From assembly GCA_013001975.1 (NCBI GenBank), contig JABDKX010000140.1:39602-103601 (forward strand): a stretch of DNA of 64,000 nucleotides. The letters run 5' to 3'. Each line of letters starts with the position of its first letter. The stretch's first letter is position 1. The stretch comes from Saprospiraceae bacterium (lineage in GTDB: Bacteria > Bacteroidota > Bacteroidia > Chitinophagales > Saprospiraceae). Made by a program: the position numbers and the translations under genes. The notes under the pieces are model-generated. The model did not search any database, was not told the DNA's origin, and saw only the letters and a list, made by a program, of their open reading frames with translations. This document shows, in pieces, positions 8,390-18,225 of this stretch.

Positions 8390-10153
8390 TTAGTGGATAC
8401 TTAATGGCAATCTTGCCATTGGCTCTTTATAATTTAAATATGGTTTTAATTCTTTAACCCTGTCCATTATTTGAGATTCAATAGTTGGCATTCTTACTTG
8501 TGCTTCAGCATCGCTTGATTGAGCCAAATCCGCAATTAATTGCTCCCACACATCTTTTTTAATGATTGGATAATTGACAATTTTATAGTCATCGCCTAAT
8601 TCTGCTTTTTCAATTGCAATGTCAATGGCTTTATCCAGTCCGCCTAACTCATCTACCAATCCCTTATCAACAGCTCGTTGTCCAGTCCACACACGACCTT
8701 GAGCAACTTCATGAACTTCTTCTATTGTCATATTTCTACCTTGAGCAACTCTAGACAAAAACTTTTGATAAAGATTATCTGTCCAGTTTTGCAAGGTTTC
8801 TTTTTCTTCTTCATTAAAATCATAAAATGGGGTCAAAGAGATGGCATGCGGACTCGTTTTTATTGTATCAAAATGAATTCCCATTTTATCTTCAAAAAGT
8901 TTAGTTACGTTAGGTAACATGGAAAACACGCCAATTGATCCAGTTAATGTCTTAGGATGAGAAACTATTACATCGGCACCCGCTGCTATATAATAACCTC
9001 CAGAAGCTGCATAATCACCAAATGATGCGATTACAGGAATGCCTTTCGATTTCAACTCTTCCATTTCTCTCCAAATCACGTCTGATGAAAAAGCACTTCC
9101 CCCTGGTGAGTTGACTCTTAAAACAACAGCTTTAACTTTTTTATCTTTTCGGATTTTGTCGAAAATTTCGTGATATTTCACTTCACTAACAACGCCTCTT
9201 TGATTGGCATCATATAAGATATCTCCTTCCGCGTATATTACTGCAATTCTATTTTTTGATGTTTTCTTTTTTATAAATGTCTTTGATTCATATTCTGCTA
9301 AGTCAATATAATTGATTTCTTTACCTTCAGATATTTCTAATTGATTTCTGATCATATCTTCCACTTCATACCAATATGCTTTTTTATCAATGAGGCCTAA
9401 GTCAATGGCTGCGTCTATATTTTCAAAATTGAAATCATTGATGAATGCTTTTAAATCGGCAAGAGAAATATTTCTTGATTCACTCACTTCTTTTAAAAAC
9501 AAATTATAATTATCTGTTAGAAATTCTCTTGTTTGAACTCTGTTAGAAGGACTCATATCATTTCTTCTAAATGGTTCTGTGGCACTTTTAAAGTTGCCTG
9601 CGTAAAACACATTCATTTTCACTCCTATTCGGTCCAGCATATCTTTGAAAAATGGTATCATCGCAGCGTAGCCTTTTATTTCTAACATGCCATTCGGATT
9701 TACAAAAATACTGTCTGATGGTGTTGACATCAAATAAGTAGCATTACTCAAAAAGTCTGCATAAGTGTAAATAAATTTATCAGTCGAGTCTTTGAAGTTT
9801 TGAAGGGCTTCCTTTATGATGGCATGCTTCACCATCCCTCCCTGTGTTTGCAGACCAGGCTTATAAACTATGCCTACGATATTATTATCATTTTGAGCTT
9901 TCTTGATTAAGTCTTTAATGTGGTGTACGCCAATCGCTGATTGAGGCTCAAAATCGAATTGTGTCTTTTGAACATTATCGGTTTTTTCAGGCATCAAATC
10001 ATTGAACTGTAGCATTAAGACTGATTTGCTTTTAACTTGGGTATCCTTTGAAGAGAAGCTTGAACCTATGATCATGAATATAAAAATCAATGCACCAATA
10101 GCCAAAAGAGTGCCTAAACAAGAAGCAAATAAAAATTTAAAAAATTGTTTCAT
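8390..10153 (-). CDS. sppA: signal peptide peptidase SppA, 67-kDa type
   Basis: 587 residues with an N-terminal membrane anchor (about 5-30) and two tandem ClpP-fold domains, the long SppA architecture of E. coli. The catalytic lysine lies in FKSATEPFRRNDMSP (K189), equivalent to K209 of E. coli YKSAVEPF. The nucleophile serine lies in YAASGGYYIAAGAD (S384). LRVNSPGGSAFSSD supplies the oxyanion region. It degrades cleaved signal peptides within the inner membrane, with the catalytic domain in the periplasm. Both halves of the Ser-Lys dyad are present, so it should be active. The gene faces the NADH dehydrogenase gene tail to tail with no intervening bases. Confidence 0.93.
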   Translation of the reverse strand: MKQFFKFLFASCLGTLLAIGALIFIFMIIGSSFSSKDTQVKSKSVLMLQFNDLMPEKTDNVQKTQFDFEPQSAIGVHHIKDLIKKAQNDNNIVGIVYKPGLQTQGGMVKHAIIKEALQNFKDSTDKFIYTYADFLSNATYLMSTPSDSIFVNPNGMLEIKGYAAMIPFFKDMLDRIGVKMNVFYAGNFKSATEPFRRNDMSPSNRVQTREFLTDNYNLFLKEVSESRNISLADLKAFINDFNFENIDAAIDLGLIDKKAYWYEVEDMIRNQLEISEGKEINYIDLAEYESKTFIKKKTSKNRIAVIYAEGDILYDANQRGVVSEVKYHEIFDKIRKDKKVKAVVLRVNSPGGSAFSSDVIWREMEELKSKGIPVIASFGDYAASGGYYIAAGADVIVSHPKTLTGSIGVFSMLPNVTKLFEDKMGIHFDTIKTSPHAISLTPFYDFNEEEKETLQNWTDNLYQKFLSRVAQGRNMTIEEVHEVAQGRVWTGQRAVDKGLVDELGGLDKAIDIAIEKAELGDDYKIVNYPIIKKDVWEQLIADLAQSSDAEAQVRMPTIESQIMDRVKELKPYLNYKEPMARLPLSIH

Positions 10154-10342
10154 AATAACATCTTAATGATAGTAAAACCCAGATATCGGGTTGATAACTT
10201 TTCCAATTTGTAAAAAAGCCTCGAAAATAAGTGAATTTACCTTGATTTCCCCTTTTGACTGCAAGTTATAGATAAACGTTAAAATGCAGTCGACATAAAG
10301 ACATCACATATTATAGTTTTCTTTAATTTGAAAAGGAATTGC

Positions 10343-10350
10343 TACCTTTG
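10343..10350 (+). promoter_or_regulatory. candidate -7 element TACCTTTG before the giant adhesin
   Basis: TACCTTTG fits the Bacteroidota TAnnTTTG consensus. The nearest TTTG upstream (10327-10330) is only 12 bp away, shorter than the usual 17-20, so a full promoter is not proven. The box lies 32 bp before the TTG start of the 1625-residue protein. Confidence 0.4.
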
Positions 10351-10382
10351 TAACGTTACAAACCAAGTTATATCGCAACATC

Positions 10383-13300
10383 TTGATCAAAACAATAATT
10401 TCAATTGCATTTTTTTGTTTTGTGCCATTTATTATAAATGCACAGCTTATAATTAAAACTGTAGGTGATAATAATACATCACCCTCAAATATTGTCGATA
10501 ATGTCTTTTTGGGTACTGGTGTTGAAGTAACAAATATTAATTATTTTGGTTCAGATTCAGCCATTGGCATTTTTGAAAATGGCAAAGAATTCATAGGGTT
10601 GAATCGAGGTATTGTACTATCTACTGGCCTGATCAGTTCGGTAAATCAAAATGCGGAGGCATTTGCAGATACAGGGATTCAAAATGATATGACAGAAGAT
10701 GAGGATCTGGAAGCATTAGCTGGAATAAATATAAATGATGTTGCAAAAGTTGAAATAAGTTTTATCCCAACTTCAGACACTTTAAACTTCAGATATGTTT
10801 TTGCTTCTGAGGAATACCCGCAATTTAATTGTGAACTGACAAATGATGCATTTGCATTTTTCATTGAAGGGCCCAATCCATCTGGTGGAAATTATAACTT
10901 TGAAAATTTAGCTTTAATTCCTGATCCAAATAACCTAGGCAACTTCCTTAATATTCCCGTGTCTATTAATACTGTAAATGATGGCACAAACTTATCAGGA
11001 GACTCAACGAATTGTAATTTAACTTTTGATCAATATTACAATAAAACACCTCAAAATTTACCTCCAGTTTTTAATGGCTACTTAGATGTCTTTATTGCAC
11101 AAGCCAATGTTATACCTTGTGAAGAATACACCATTAAAATTGTAATCGCAGATGGCAAAGATGATCAATTCGACTCTGCTGTATTTTTAGAAGAAAAGAG
11201 CTTTAGCACAAATAACTTGACTATTGCAAATAATAACCCTGGGCTGGATGGGGGGATTTCTGAAGGATGTCAAGATGGACAAATTACCTTGTCAATTAAT
11301 GGCATAAGAACAAATCAATATGTGATTGGTTTAAGAGCGCTTAGTGATTTAAATCTTGATCAAATCGCTATTCCTGGAATCGACTTTGTTGACCTTCCAC
11401 CTGAACTTATAATCCCTCAAGGAAGCAATAGTGCTGTTTTAGATTTAATTGCATTAACTGACGGTGAAATCGAAGACACGGAACTTATTTATATAGAAAT
11501 CACAACCGATGCTTGTAATGTTGATACGATTACAATTCCTATAACAGAAAACAGTTTAAGTAATTTAGAAATACCAGACACTATAAGTATTTGTTATAAT
11601 ATTAAAGATACCATAAGAGCATCTTTTGGAGATGAAATGCCTTTGTCAGGAGTCAGGAAGTTTGTCAGTACATCTGCTCAAACAATTAACAGCACAGATA
11701 CCATCGTTTCTTCAATTTTGGTTGATGGGCTTCAAAAAACAGATCTCACACCTGATATCATAAGTGAAATTTGCATTGACTCTTTGGTTCATACACAACT
11801 TAACGACTTAAATATATTTATACAAGCACCACAGGGCCAATTATTAGAATTGTCTTCTAACAATGGTGACAGACCAGATAATGAAACGCAACAGGATAGC
11901 TTTATTAATACATGCTTTAATGTCAATGCTAATATTAATATAAATGGCGGAAACGCATTGATAGGACAAATGGATTTATCAAACACGACCTATACAGAAA
12001 CCTATTTGCCAGAAGGCACCTGGAATTCTTGGTTGATTCCCAACTCTTCTGTCTCTAATGGAATTTATAATCTAATCATCATTAATGAAAGCGGAATTTT
12101 TGAAGGTAAACTTCTCAGTTGGTCAATCGCTTTTGAATCAGAATATGATTTATCATATAATTGGTTTCCAACTAACGGTTTAATACCATGTGATTGCGAT
12201 TCTGTTATTTTTAAACTAAAAGATTCGCAGTATTATTATCTTTCGGTAACCGACAGTTATGGTTGCTCAAAACTTGATTCCACATGGATAGATGTTGACC
12301 CATTGCCAATGACGCCTGATATTATTAGTTGTGAATCCAATTCTACTTCTACTGTCACTTTTTCATGGGAACCGACAGTAGACTATCATGAATATGAAAT
12401 TAGAATAAAGACAGCAAATCTTTGGATTCCTACAAATACAGGCGAAGTTAATTTGTATAATGGTTACCAAACCGAAGCCACCTTAGACAACGAATTTATA
12501 ATTAGTGGCCTTTTTCCAGAAGAAGAAATATTTGTCGTTTTTCACGCATTAAATGAAAATGGGTGTACCAGCAATTTTGACACTATATATTGTCAATCTC
12601 AACCGTGCCTGGGAAATATTCCAGTGATAGACAGTATTATTGTAGATCAACCTTTATGTGACAATATTACACGTGTCCCAGTTCGCATCTTTGCAACAGA
12701 TCCTGATATGCCATTGACATACAGAATCAATCTTAATAATGCTTATACGATTGAAAATACTACAGGAGTATTTGACCAAATTCCTCAAGGGACTTGGCCA
12801 GTTAGGATAATTGATAGCTCTGGTTGTGTTATTTTAGACAGCATCCGTGTTAATGACCCGCTACCCTTTTCATTCCAAACTCATGTTCAAAACATAGTAT
12901 GTCACAACGAAAGCAATGGGTCAATCTCGGTTACACCAAATGGGGTTTTCCCTCCTTTTACTTATTTATGGGATAACATCAATTCAACCGATAGTTTAAT
13001 AAACAATTTGCCTGCAAGCATTTATACAGTGACTGTTACAGATGGTGTGGGATGTACTGAAACTTTGACTTTCAACTTAGATAATCCAGATCCAATAACT
13101 TATAATTATTTACAGGTTGATACGATAAATTGCTTAGGAACGAATCAAGGTTCTGCTTTTTTAAATGTCAATGGTGGTTGGGAGCCATATAATATTTTAT
13201 GGTCAGATGGTACTTCAGGACCAGAAGTTTTTAATCAGGGAATAGGAACTGCACATTTTACAATTACAGATTTTGAAGGATGCGCAATTTCAGACAGCAG

Positions 13301-15260
13301 TCTGATTGTGCAATTCGAAACATTCGATGTCAGCTCAACAACAAGTCCAATTGAGTGTTTTACCGATACTATTGGAGTAGCTAGTGTCGATGCAACAAAT
13401 GGTTTTCCTCCTTATCAATATAACTGGGATAATGGAGAAACAGGAAGCCAAGCCTTTGAGTTACATGCAGGAATAAATTTGGTTTCTGTAACTGATGAAG
13501 AAGGTTGTGTTGTCGTTCACGAAGTGTTAATAGATTCCCCAGAAAAATTAGAAATATATTTTTCACCAACTATTCCATCATGCATTGGCGCTAGTGACGG
13601 TGGTGTGGCAATAGAAATCACAGGTGGTATAGGCACACCATATGACATCAATTGGTTTGACGGCAGCTTTAGTACTAATGTACAAAACTTGGCTGCTGGA
13701 GAATACTGTGTCACTGTAACGGATGGTACAGGATGTGATGAAAGTGCTTGTTTTAACCTGCCAGATGCTCAACGAATAAATTTAAACGCCAATATTACAT
13801 TTGCAGATTGCTTTGGTAATTGTAACGGTGCAATATCCGTTAATCCATTTGGCGGAAGTGGATCATTCAATTATGCTTGGTCTGGACCCAATAACTTCAG
13901 CTCACTTTCAAAAGACATAGATAACCTTTGTGTAGGCACTTATTTCTTAACCGTATCAGAATCGGCTGAACCAAGTTGTTTTGAGGTTTTCGAATATGAG
14001 GTTGATCTGATAAGTGAATTACAAGCATTTATTCAAACAAATAGGTTTATATCATGTTTTGGTGGGAATGATGGTATATTATTAGCGGTTCCTTCAGGTG
14101 GCATTGCTGATTATGAATATGAATGGTCTTCAAATGTCATCAGTCAAAACGAAAATGCGGCGTTAAATTTAAGTGCAGGCATTTATGATCTCACCATTAC
14201 AGACGCCAATGGCTGCACAAATATTGCAAGTCAAACACTCGTAGAACCTGACAGTTTAACATTAAACTTTAGTAATGTTGATGTTATCTGCTTTGGTGAA
14301 AACTCAGGCAGCAGCATGCTAAATATAGAAGGAGGAACACCTGAGTATATCACCTTATGGGAAACGGGAGAAGAAACAACTTTTTTAAATAATTTACCCG
14401 CTGGTAATTATTCCGTAACTGTGACAGATCGGTTGGGATGTCAGACAATCGATAAAACATTAATCAATGAGCCGCCAGACAGTATTAAAATTATTCCTGA
14501 GATTAGTACTGTCACATGCTTTGATGGAAATGATGGCCAAATTTCTATTTTCACTGAAAATACAATAGAACCAGTAAGCTACAGTTTAGATAATATAGAT
14601 TATAAATTTGATAGAACTTTTGTAGGCTTATTTTCTGATTTTTATACAACTTACATTATTGATGATAATGGATGTACAGCAGAACTTGAAGTTTTTATTG
14701 ATCAATCACCTCAATTGGAATTAGATCTGGGTCCATCAATTGTTGTCTTTTTTGGAGAAGAAGCCAATTTAAATGTCACAGTACAAAATAATAAAGGAGA
14801 TCTATCATATATCTGGAGTTCTCCTAATGGTGATATTGATTTTAGCTGTCAAGAATGTCCAAACCCTATTGTTTCAAATATTACAAGTTCTTTTGTTGCA
14901 AATGTCGTGGTTACAGATGAAAATGAATGTACTGGAAAACAGTCAATAAATATTTTTGTTGACCAAGAAGATCAAATTGATGTACCAAAAATATTTACTC
15001 CTAATAATGATAATATCAACGATAGACTCAATATTTTTGGAAGTCCCGATATCGTTATTTTATCATTTAAGGTCTATTCTAGAACTGGTAATTTGATTTT
15101 TGAAGGCAATAATATGGTACCTAACGATCTACAAAATGGATGGGATGGAACATTTAAAAATGAAATCGCCCCAAATGGCACTTACACTTGGACAGCTGAA
15201 TACCTCCTTGAAAATGGCACAACTGCTTTTAAATCTGATCAAACGACTCTCTTAAAATAA
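10383..15260 (+). CDS. giant SprB-repeat surface protein with T9SS C-terminal domain
   Basis: 1625 residues. Translation probably begins at TTG 10383, because the signal peptide (IISIAFFCFVPFIINAQ) starts right there and no in-frame ATG lies upstream. Domains in order: a choice-of-anchor L type domain (about 20-280, with RYVFASEEYPQF); a P-domain of the proprotein-convertase type (about 446-585, ending GKLLSWSIAFE); an Fn3-like domain (about 645-735); eight SprB-type repeats (about 834-1441), each opening with a cysteine near a C-x-G-x-N/D pattern and closing with Y-x-V/L-T-V-T-D; and a gliding-motility-associated C-terminal domain (about 1532-1625, FTPNNDNINDRLNIFG ... GWDGTF). It is predicted to be secreted by the type IX system and displayed as an adhesin or gliding filament. 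The next gene is a PorP/SprF protein, the usual partner of SprB-like cargo. Confidence 0.9.
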   Translation: MIKTIISIAFFCFVPFIINAQLIIKTVGDNNTSPSNIVDNVFLGTGVEVTNINYFGSDSAIGIFENGKEFIGLNRGIVLSTGLISSVNQNAEAFADTGIQNDMTEDEDLEALAGININDVAKVEISFIPTSDTLNFRYVFASEEYPQFNCELTNDAFAFFIEGPNPSGGNYNFENLALIPDPNNLGNFLNIPVSINTVNDGTNLSGDSTNCNLTFDQYYNKTPQNLPPVFNGYLDVFIAQANVIPCEEYTIKIVIADGKDDQFDSAVFLEEKSFSTNNLTIANNNPGLDGGISEGCQDGQITLSINGIRTNQYVIGLRALSDLNLDQIAIPGIDFVDLPPELIIPQGSNSAVLDLIALTDGEIEDTELIYIEITTDACNVDTITIPITENSLSNLEIPDTISICYNIKDTIRASFGDEMPLSGVRKFVSTSAQTINSTDTIVSSILVDGLQKTDLTPDIISEICIDSLVHTQLNDLNIFIQAPQGQLLELSSNNGDRPDNETQQDSFINTCFNVNANININGGNALIGQMDLSNTTYTETYLPEGTWNSWLIPNSSVSNGIYNLIIINESGIFEGKLLSWSIAFESEYDLSYNWFPTNGLIPCDCDSVIFKLKDSQYYYLSVTDSYGCSKLDSTWIDVDPLPMTPDIISCESNSTSTVTFSWEPTVDYHEYEIRIKTANLWIPTNTGEVNLYNGYQTEATLDNEFIISGLFPEEEIFVVFHALNENGCTSNFDTIYCQSQPCLGNIPVIDSIIVDQPLCDNITRVPVRIFATDPDMPLTYRINLNNAYTIENTTGVFDQIPQGTWPVRIIDSSGCVILDSIRVNDPLPFSFQTHVQNIVCHNESNGSISVTPNGVFPPFTYLWDNINSTDSLINNLPASIYTVTVTDGVGCTETLTFNLDNPDPITYNYLQVDTINCLGTNQGSAFLNVNGGWEPYNILWSDGTSGPEVFNQGIGTAHFTITDFEGCAISDSSLIVQFETFDVSSTTSPIECFTDTIGVASVDATNGFPPYQYNWDNGETGSQAFELHAGINLVSVTDEEGCVVVHEVLIDSPEKLEIYFSPTIPSCIGASDGGVAIEITGGIGTPYDINWFDGSFSTNVQNLAAGEYCVTVTDGTGCDESACFNLPDAQRINLNANITFADCFGNCNGAISVNPFGGSGSFNYAWSGPNNFSSLSKDIDNLCVGTYFLTVSESAEPSCFEVFEYEVDLISELQAFIQTNRFISCFGGNDGILLAVPSGGIADYEYEWSSNVISQNENAALNLSAGIYDLTITDANGCTNIASQTLVEPDSLTLNFSNVDVICFGENSGSSMLNIEGGTPEYITLWETGEETTFLNNLPAGNYSVTVTDRLGCQTIDKTLINEPPDSIKIIPEISTVTCFDGNDGQISIFTENTIEPVSYSLDNIDYKFDRTFVGLFSDFYTTYIIDDNGCTAELEVFIDQSPQLELDLGPSIVVFFGEEANLNVTVQNNKGDLSYIWSSPNGDIDFSCQECPNPIVSNITSSFVANVVVTDENECTGKQSINIFVDQEDQIDVPKIFTPNNDNINDRLNIFGSPDIVILSFKVYSRTGNLIFEGNNMVPNDLQNGWDGTFKNEIAPNGTYTWTAEYLLENGTTAFKSDQTTLLK
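12886..14706 (+). repeat. eight tandem SprB-type protein repeats
   Basis: Eight units of about 70-80 residues inside the giant adhesin. They open at IVCHNES, INCLGTN, IECFTDT, PSCIGAS, ADCFGNC, ISCFGGN, VICFGEN and VTCFDGN. Most close with a turn such as TVTVTDGVGC or SVTVTDRLGC. They are diverged at DNA level, so this is a protein repeat and not a simple DNA repeat. Confidence 0.8.
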
Positions 15261-15285
15261 ATTACATATTATAATAATATGTAAT
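15261..15285. terminator. AT-rich hairpin between the adhesin and its PorP partner
   Basis: ATTACATATTA (15261-15271) pairs perfectly with TAATATGTAAT (15275-15285) across a three-base loop, directly after the adhesin stop codon. There is no clear T-run and no GC pairing. It could attenuate read-through into the PorP gene, act as a processing site, or be a chance palindrome. Confidence 0.4.
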
Positions 15286-15324
15286 ATGTAATTCGTATCT
15301 TTAACGTTTATTTTACATTATCCT

Positions 15325-16362
15325 TTGAATTTTAAATCTCAAATATCATTCGTTTTAATCTTTTCAGCTTTATTTGTAAGCTTACATATTAAAGCACAGG
15401 ATCCTTTTTTTTCATACACAAGTGAAGAGGATACTTATTTTAATCCGGCGAATTCATTCAATGCATTGTTAAGCACAACCAAGGCTAATTTTGATTTACA
15501 ATTTAGAGATCAATGGAGTTCAATTACCAGTAACAATACCTATGCAACAATTAGATTGCAGGGTGATTATAACATTTACCAATCAAATGAAGACAGTTGG
15601 AATGGAGGTCTTTTATTCCTATCTGATAATACGAATGAAGGATTTTACAAACAAACATCTGTCAGATTTATAATGTCATATACGCGCAGATTAACAGGCC
15701 GCAGTTTTACAAATACAAATGCACATTTTATCAGTGGCGGGTTTTCATATGGCTTTACTCAAACCAATATTGATTTCAATAGCTTGTGGTTCGGTCGTCA
15801 ATTTGATACCAATTTGTTAATTATTGACCCCAGTATTTCATCAGGAGAAAATCTTAATACTGACAGCAATAAATTTAATGATTTAGCATTTGGTCTCAAG
15901 TGGATGTTTTTACCCAGCGATGAAAGCCTTTACAGTGCAAGTTTGGGATTTGACCATATTAACAAGCCATCTAACAGTAATAATTCCTCCGCAATTACAT
16001 TATCGACGCGTATCAATTTACAATTATATGCTAAGATGCCTATTGATGATTTGTTATCCCATGAAGCAAAAATAACTTTGATTTCTCAAGAGCCATTTTA
16101 TCAAATTGTACCATCTTATCAATTAAGCGTTGGTATTGATAATTTAGAAAATGACCTAGCTGTGGGTGTCGGCATAGGAAGCAGATTGGTCAATGCAGCA
16201 AACGGTTTAGGAATGGATGCTGTTATTTTCAATGTCGGACTCTCTGCTGATAATTGGAATATGAATTTTAGTTTCGATTTAACAATGTCAAACCTGAATA
16301 CTTATGTCAATGGCAATGGTGCAATAGAACTTACGCTGGGATATAGGATATTGAATGACTAA
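15325..16362 (+). CDS. PorP/SprF family type IX secretion membrane protein
   Basis: 345 residues. A signal peptide (FVLIFSALFVSLHIKAQ) is followed by the PorP/SprF start DPFFSYTSEEDTYFNPA. Strands rich in aromatic residues follow (FDLQFRDQWSSI, YATIRLQGDYNIY, GGLLFLSDN, HFISGGFSYGF), ending in a short LTLGYRIL strand. SprF-type barrels pair with a specific giant cargo such as SprB and are needed for its surface display in Flavobacterium. Placement 64 bp after the SprB-repeat protein fits such a pairing. The start is TTG at 15325; no ATG precedes the signal peptide in frame. Both genes of the pair thus use TTG, possibly keeping translation low. Confidence 0.87.
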   Translation: MNFKSQISFVLIFSALFVSLHIKAQDPFFSYTSEEDTYFNPANSFNALLSTTKANFDLQFRDQWSSITSNNTYATIRLQGDYNIYQSNEDSWNGGLLFLSDNTNEGFYKQTSVRFIMSYTRRLTGRSFTNTNAHFISGGFSYGFTQTNIDFNSLWFGRQFDTNLLIIDPSISSGENLNTDSNKFNDLAFGLKWMFLPSDESLYSASLGFDHINKPSNSNNSSAITLSTRINLQLYAKMPIDDLLSHEAKITLISQEPFYQIVPSYQLSVGIDNLENDLAVGVGIGSRLVNAANGLGMDAVIFNVGLSADNWNMNFSFDLTMSNLNTYVNGNGAIELTLGYRILND

Positions 16363-16424
16363 GCGCTTCCATTCGTTAATTATTATTTTTTATATTATTT
16401 TGGGCTAACAATTTTTATGAATTG

Positions 16425-17189
16425 ATGCTACTCAAGCCATTCTTATATCTTATTGCATTCATTCGTGCAATTCTATTGATAATACCAATGGCCATTTTTT
16501 TAGGCGCCTACTCAATATTGTCAAGTTTCCTATTTAAAAATACGGTTGATCGTGCATTTGCTCTTCGACGGTTATATGTTCGATATGCATGTTTTGTGAT
16601 GGGCATCATCATTGAAAAAGAAGGTAATCCCACTGTCAAACCAGCAGTCTATGTTTCAAATCATCGCAGTTTATCTGATCCATTAATTACAAGTCCTTTT
16701 CTCAATGCTTTTATAATTGCTAAAGCAGAGGTAGAAAATATTCCTTTGATTTCTACAGGTGCAAAATTGACAGGGATATTATTTGTAGAGAGAGAAAGTA
16801 AAGATAGTCGGTCTGCTGTCAGAGAAAAAATGGTTGAAACATTGGAAGAAGGCCAAAATGTGTTGGTTTACCCAGAAGGAACAGTAAATCATTTGAAAAC
16901 ACCACTACCATATCGACCCGGCACCTTTAAAACTGCAGCTAAAATGGGTCTACCAGTCATACCGATCGTTTTAGAATATAAACATGAAAAAGATTTGTGG
17001 TATAACAGACAAATGGTAAGCCATTTTTTCCATCAGTTTGGATGGCCACTAACTAAGGCCAAACTTGCATTTGGTCCACCTATCTCAAACACTGATGGTG
17101 AACTTTTAAAAAAAGAAGTAGAAGTTTGGACTATCAATAAAATAAATGAAATGCACTCAAATTGGAAAAGTGTTTTCTCAAATCAGTAA
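16425..17189 (+). CDS. plsC: 1-acyl-sn-glycerol-3-phosphate acyltransferase-like protein
   Basis: About 254 residues from ATG 16425 (a TTG directly before it is less likely). An N-terminal hydrophobic stretch (ILLIIPMAIFLGAYSILSSFLF) is followed by the acyltransferase motif NHRSLSDPL (H-x4-D, near residue 80). Motif III, VYPEGT, is near residue 148. The family transfers a fatty acyl group to lysophosphatidic acid at the inner membrane. In Bacteroidota, similar proteins may also acylate ornithine or glycine lipids, so the substrate is not certain. The stop lies six bases from the stop of convergent msrB. Confidence 0.85.
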   Translation: MLLKPFLYLIAFIRAILLIIPMAIFLGAYSILSSFLFKNTVDRAFALRRLYVRYACFVMGIIIEKEGNPTVKPAVYVSNHRSLSDPLITSPFLNAFIIAKAEVENIPLISTGAKLTGILFVERESKDSRSAVREKMVETLEEGQNVLVYPEGTVNHLKTPLPYRPGTFKTAAKMGLPVIPIVLEYKHEKDLWYNRQMVSHFFHQFGWPLTKAKLAFGPPISNTDGELLKKEVEVWTINKINEMHSNWKSVFSNQ

Positions 17190-17195
17190 GGCTAT

Positions 17196-17570
17196 CTATT
17201 TATCGCTGATAAATTTTAACGATAATGAATTTACGCAATGTCTGGTGTTCTTTTCAGTCAACCTTTCTCCTTCAAAAACATGTCCTAAGTGACCATCACA
17301 ATTGTTACATACTATTTCAATTCTTCGGCCATCAGCGTCAGGAACTCTTTTAACAGCACCTTCAATCTCGTCATCAAAAGCAGGCCATCCACACCCTGAA
17401 TTAAATTTATCCTTGGAACGATATAATGAAGCATCACACTTTCTGCACTTGTAAGTACCACTTAAATAATGATCATTATATTCTCCTGTAAACGGTCTTT
17501 CTGTCCCTTTATTTTCAATGACAGCTGCTTCTTCTGGTGTGAGGTCATTAAACTTTTTCTCGTTCATCAT
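17196..17570 (-). CDS. msrB: peptide-methionine (R)-S-oxide reductase
   Basis: 124 residues. The zinc site is formed by C42/C45 (CRKC) and C88/C91 (CNNC). The catalytic cysteine is C112 in RHCVNSLSLKF, and CGWPAFDDEIEG plus GHLGHVFEGE are the substrate-binding signatures. The enzyme reduces the R epimer of methionine sulfoxide in proteins. No signal peptide is seen, so it is cytoplasmic. Its start overlaps the end of msrA by 23 bases, so the two are co-translated. Confidence 0.95.
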   Translation of the reverse strand: MMNEKKFNDLTPEEAAVIENKGTERPFTGEYNDHYLSGTYKCRKCDASLYRSKDKFNSGCGWPAFDDEIEGAVKRVPDADGRRIEIVCNNCDGHLGHVFEGERLTEKNTRHCVNSLSLKFISDK

Positions 17571-18099
17571 TTAATAAGTGTTTGAATTTTTCTTTTACTT
17601 TATTCACTTTAGGTTCTATAATTATTCTACAATAACCTTGCTCCTGATTATTATTAAAATAATCTTGATGATAATCTTCAGCTGGATAAAACTTACTAGC
17701 AGATTTTACTTCTGTAACAATATTATTATCCCAAATTTCTGCGGCTTCATTTTGAATAAAACTTTTAGACATTTCTTTTTGATCATCGGAGGTCGCATAA
17801 ATGCCTGACCTGTATTGAGTACCAATATCATTGCCTTGCCTATTTAAAGTTGTCGGATCATGACTTGTAAAAAATACATAAAGCAAGTTTTTCAAGGTAA
17901 TGATGTTCGGATCAAACGATATTTCTACGACTTCATTATGCCCAGAAAAGCCAGTACAAACATCTCTGTATGTTGGATTTACAAGATGTCCATCCATAAA
18001 TCCTGATACAACGCTTTTTACACCTTTTAAATTTTGAAAGACTGCTTCTACACACCAAAAACATCCTCCTCCTAAATAAATTTTCTCTAAATTATCCAT
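17548..18099 (-). CDS. msrA: peptide-methionine (S)-S-oxide reductase
   Basis: About 183 residues from ATG 18099, which places the catalytic GCFWC (C13) at the normal distance from the N-terminus. An ATG at 18138 would add 13 residues that the family does not usually have. SGFMDGHLVNPTYRDVCTG and GHNEVVEISFDP are conserved MsrA segments. It reduces the S epimer of methionine sulfoxide. It overlaps the downstream msrB gene, giving a two-gene unit that repairs both epimers. Confidence 0.94.
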   Translation of the reverse strand: MDNLEKIYLGGGCFWCVEAVFQNLKGVKSVVSGFMDGHLVNPTYRDVCTGFSGHNEVVEISFDPNIITLKNLLYVFFTSHDPTTLNRQGNDIGTQYRSGIYATSDDQKEMSKSFIQNEAAEIWDNNIVTEVKSASKFYPAEDYHQDYFNNNQEQGYCRIIIEPKVNKVKEKFKHLLNDEREKV

Positions 18100-18170
18100 A
18101 TTAATATATGAAATAACCAATGCTATGGTTTTGTTCAATTTCGTACTAAAATTAATCAGATTTCTTTAAT

Positions 18171-18198
18171 AAAAAAGAGCTGTAATAAATTACAGCTC
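18171..18198 (-). terminator. rho-independent terminator after the OmpA/HhH operon
   Basis: A nine-base perfect stem GAGCTGTAA / TTACAGCTC (18177-18185 and 18190-18198) with a four-base loop. On the minus strand it is followed by six T's. It lies 28 bp past the stop of the HhH protein and separates that operon from msrA. Confidence 0.8.
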
Positions 18199-18225
18199 CT
18201 CATTTTTAGTTAGTTAATATTATTA

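Noticed and set aside
18100..18138. Longer N-terminus for msrA
   Set aside because: The 13 extra residues are not family-like and would move the catalytic cysteine from its usual position near residue 13.
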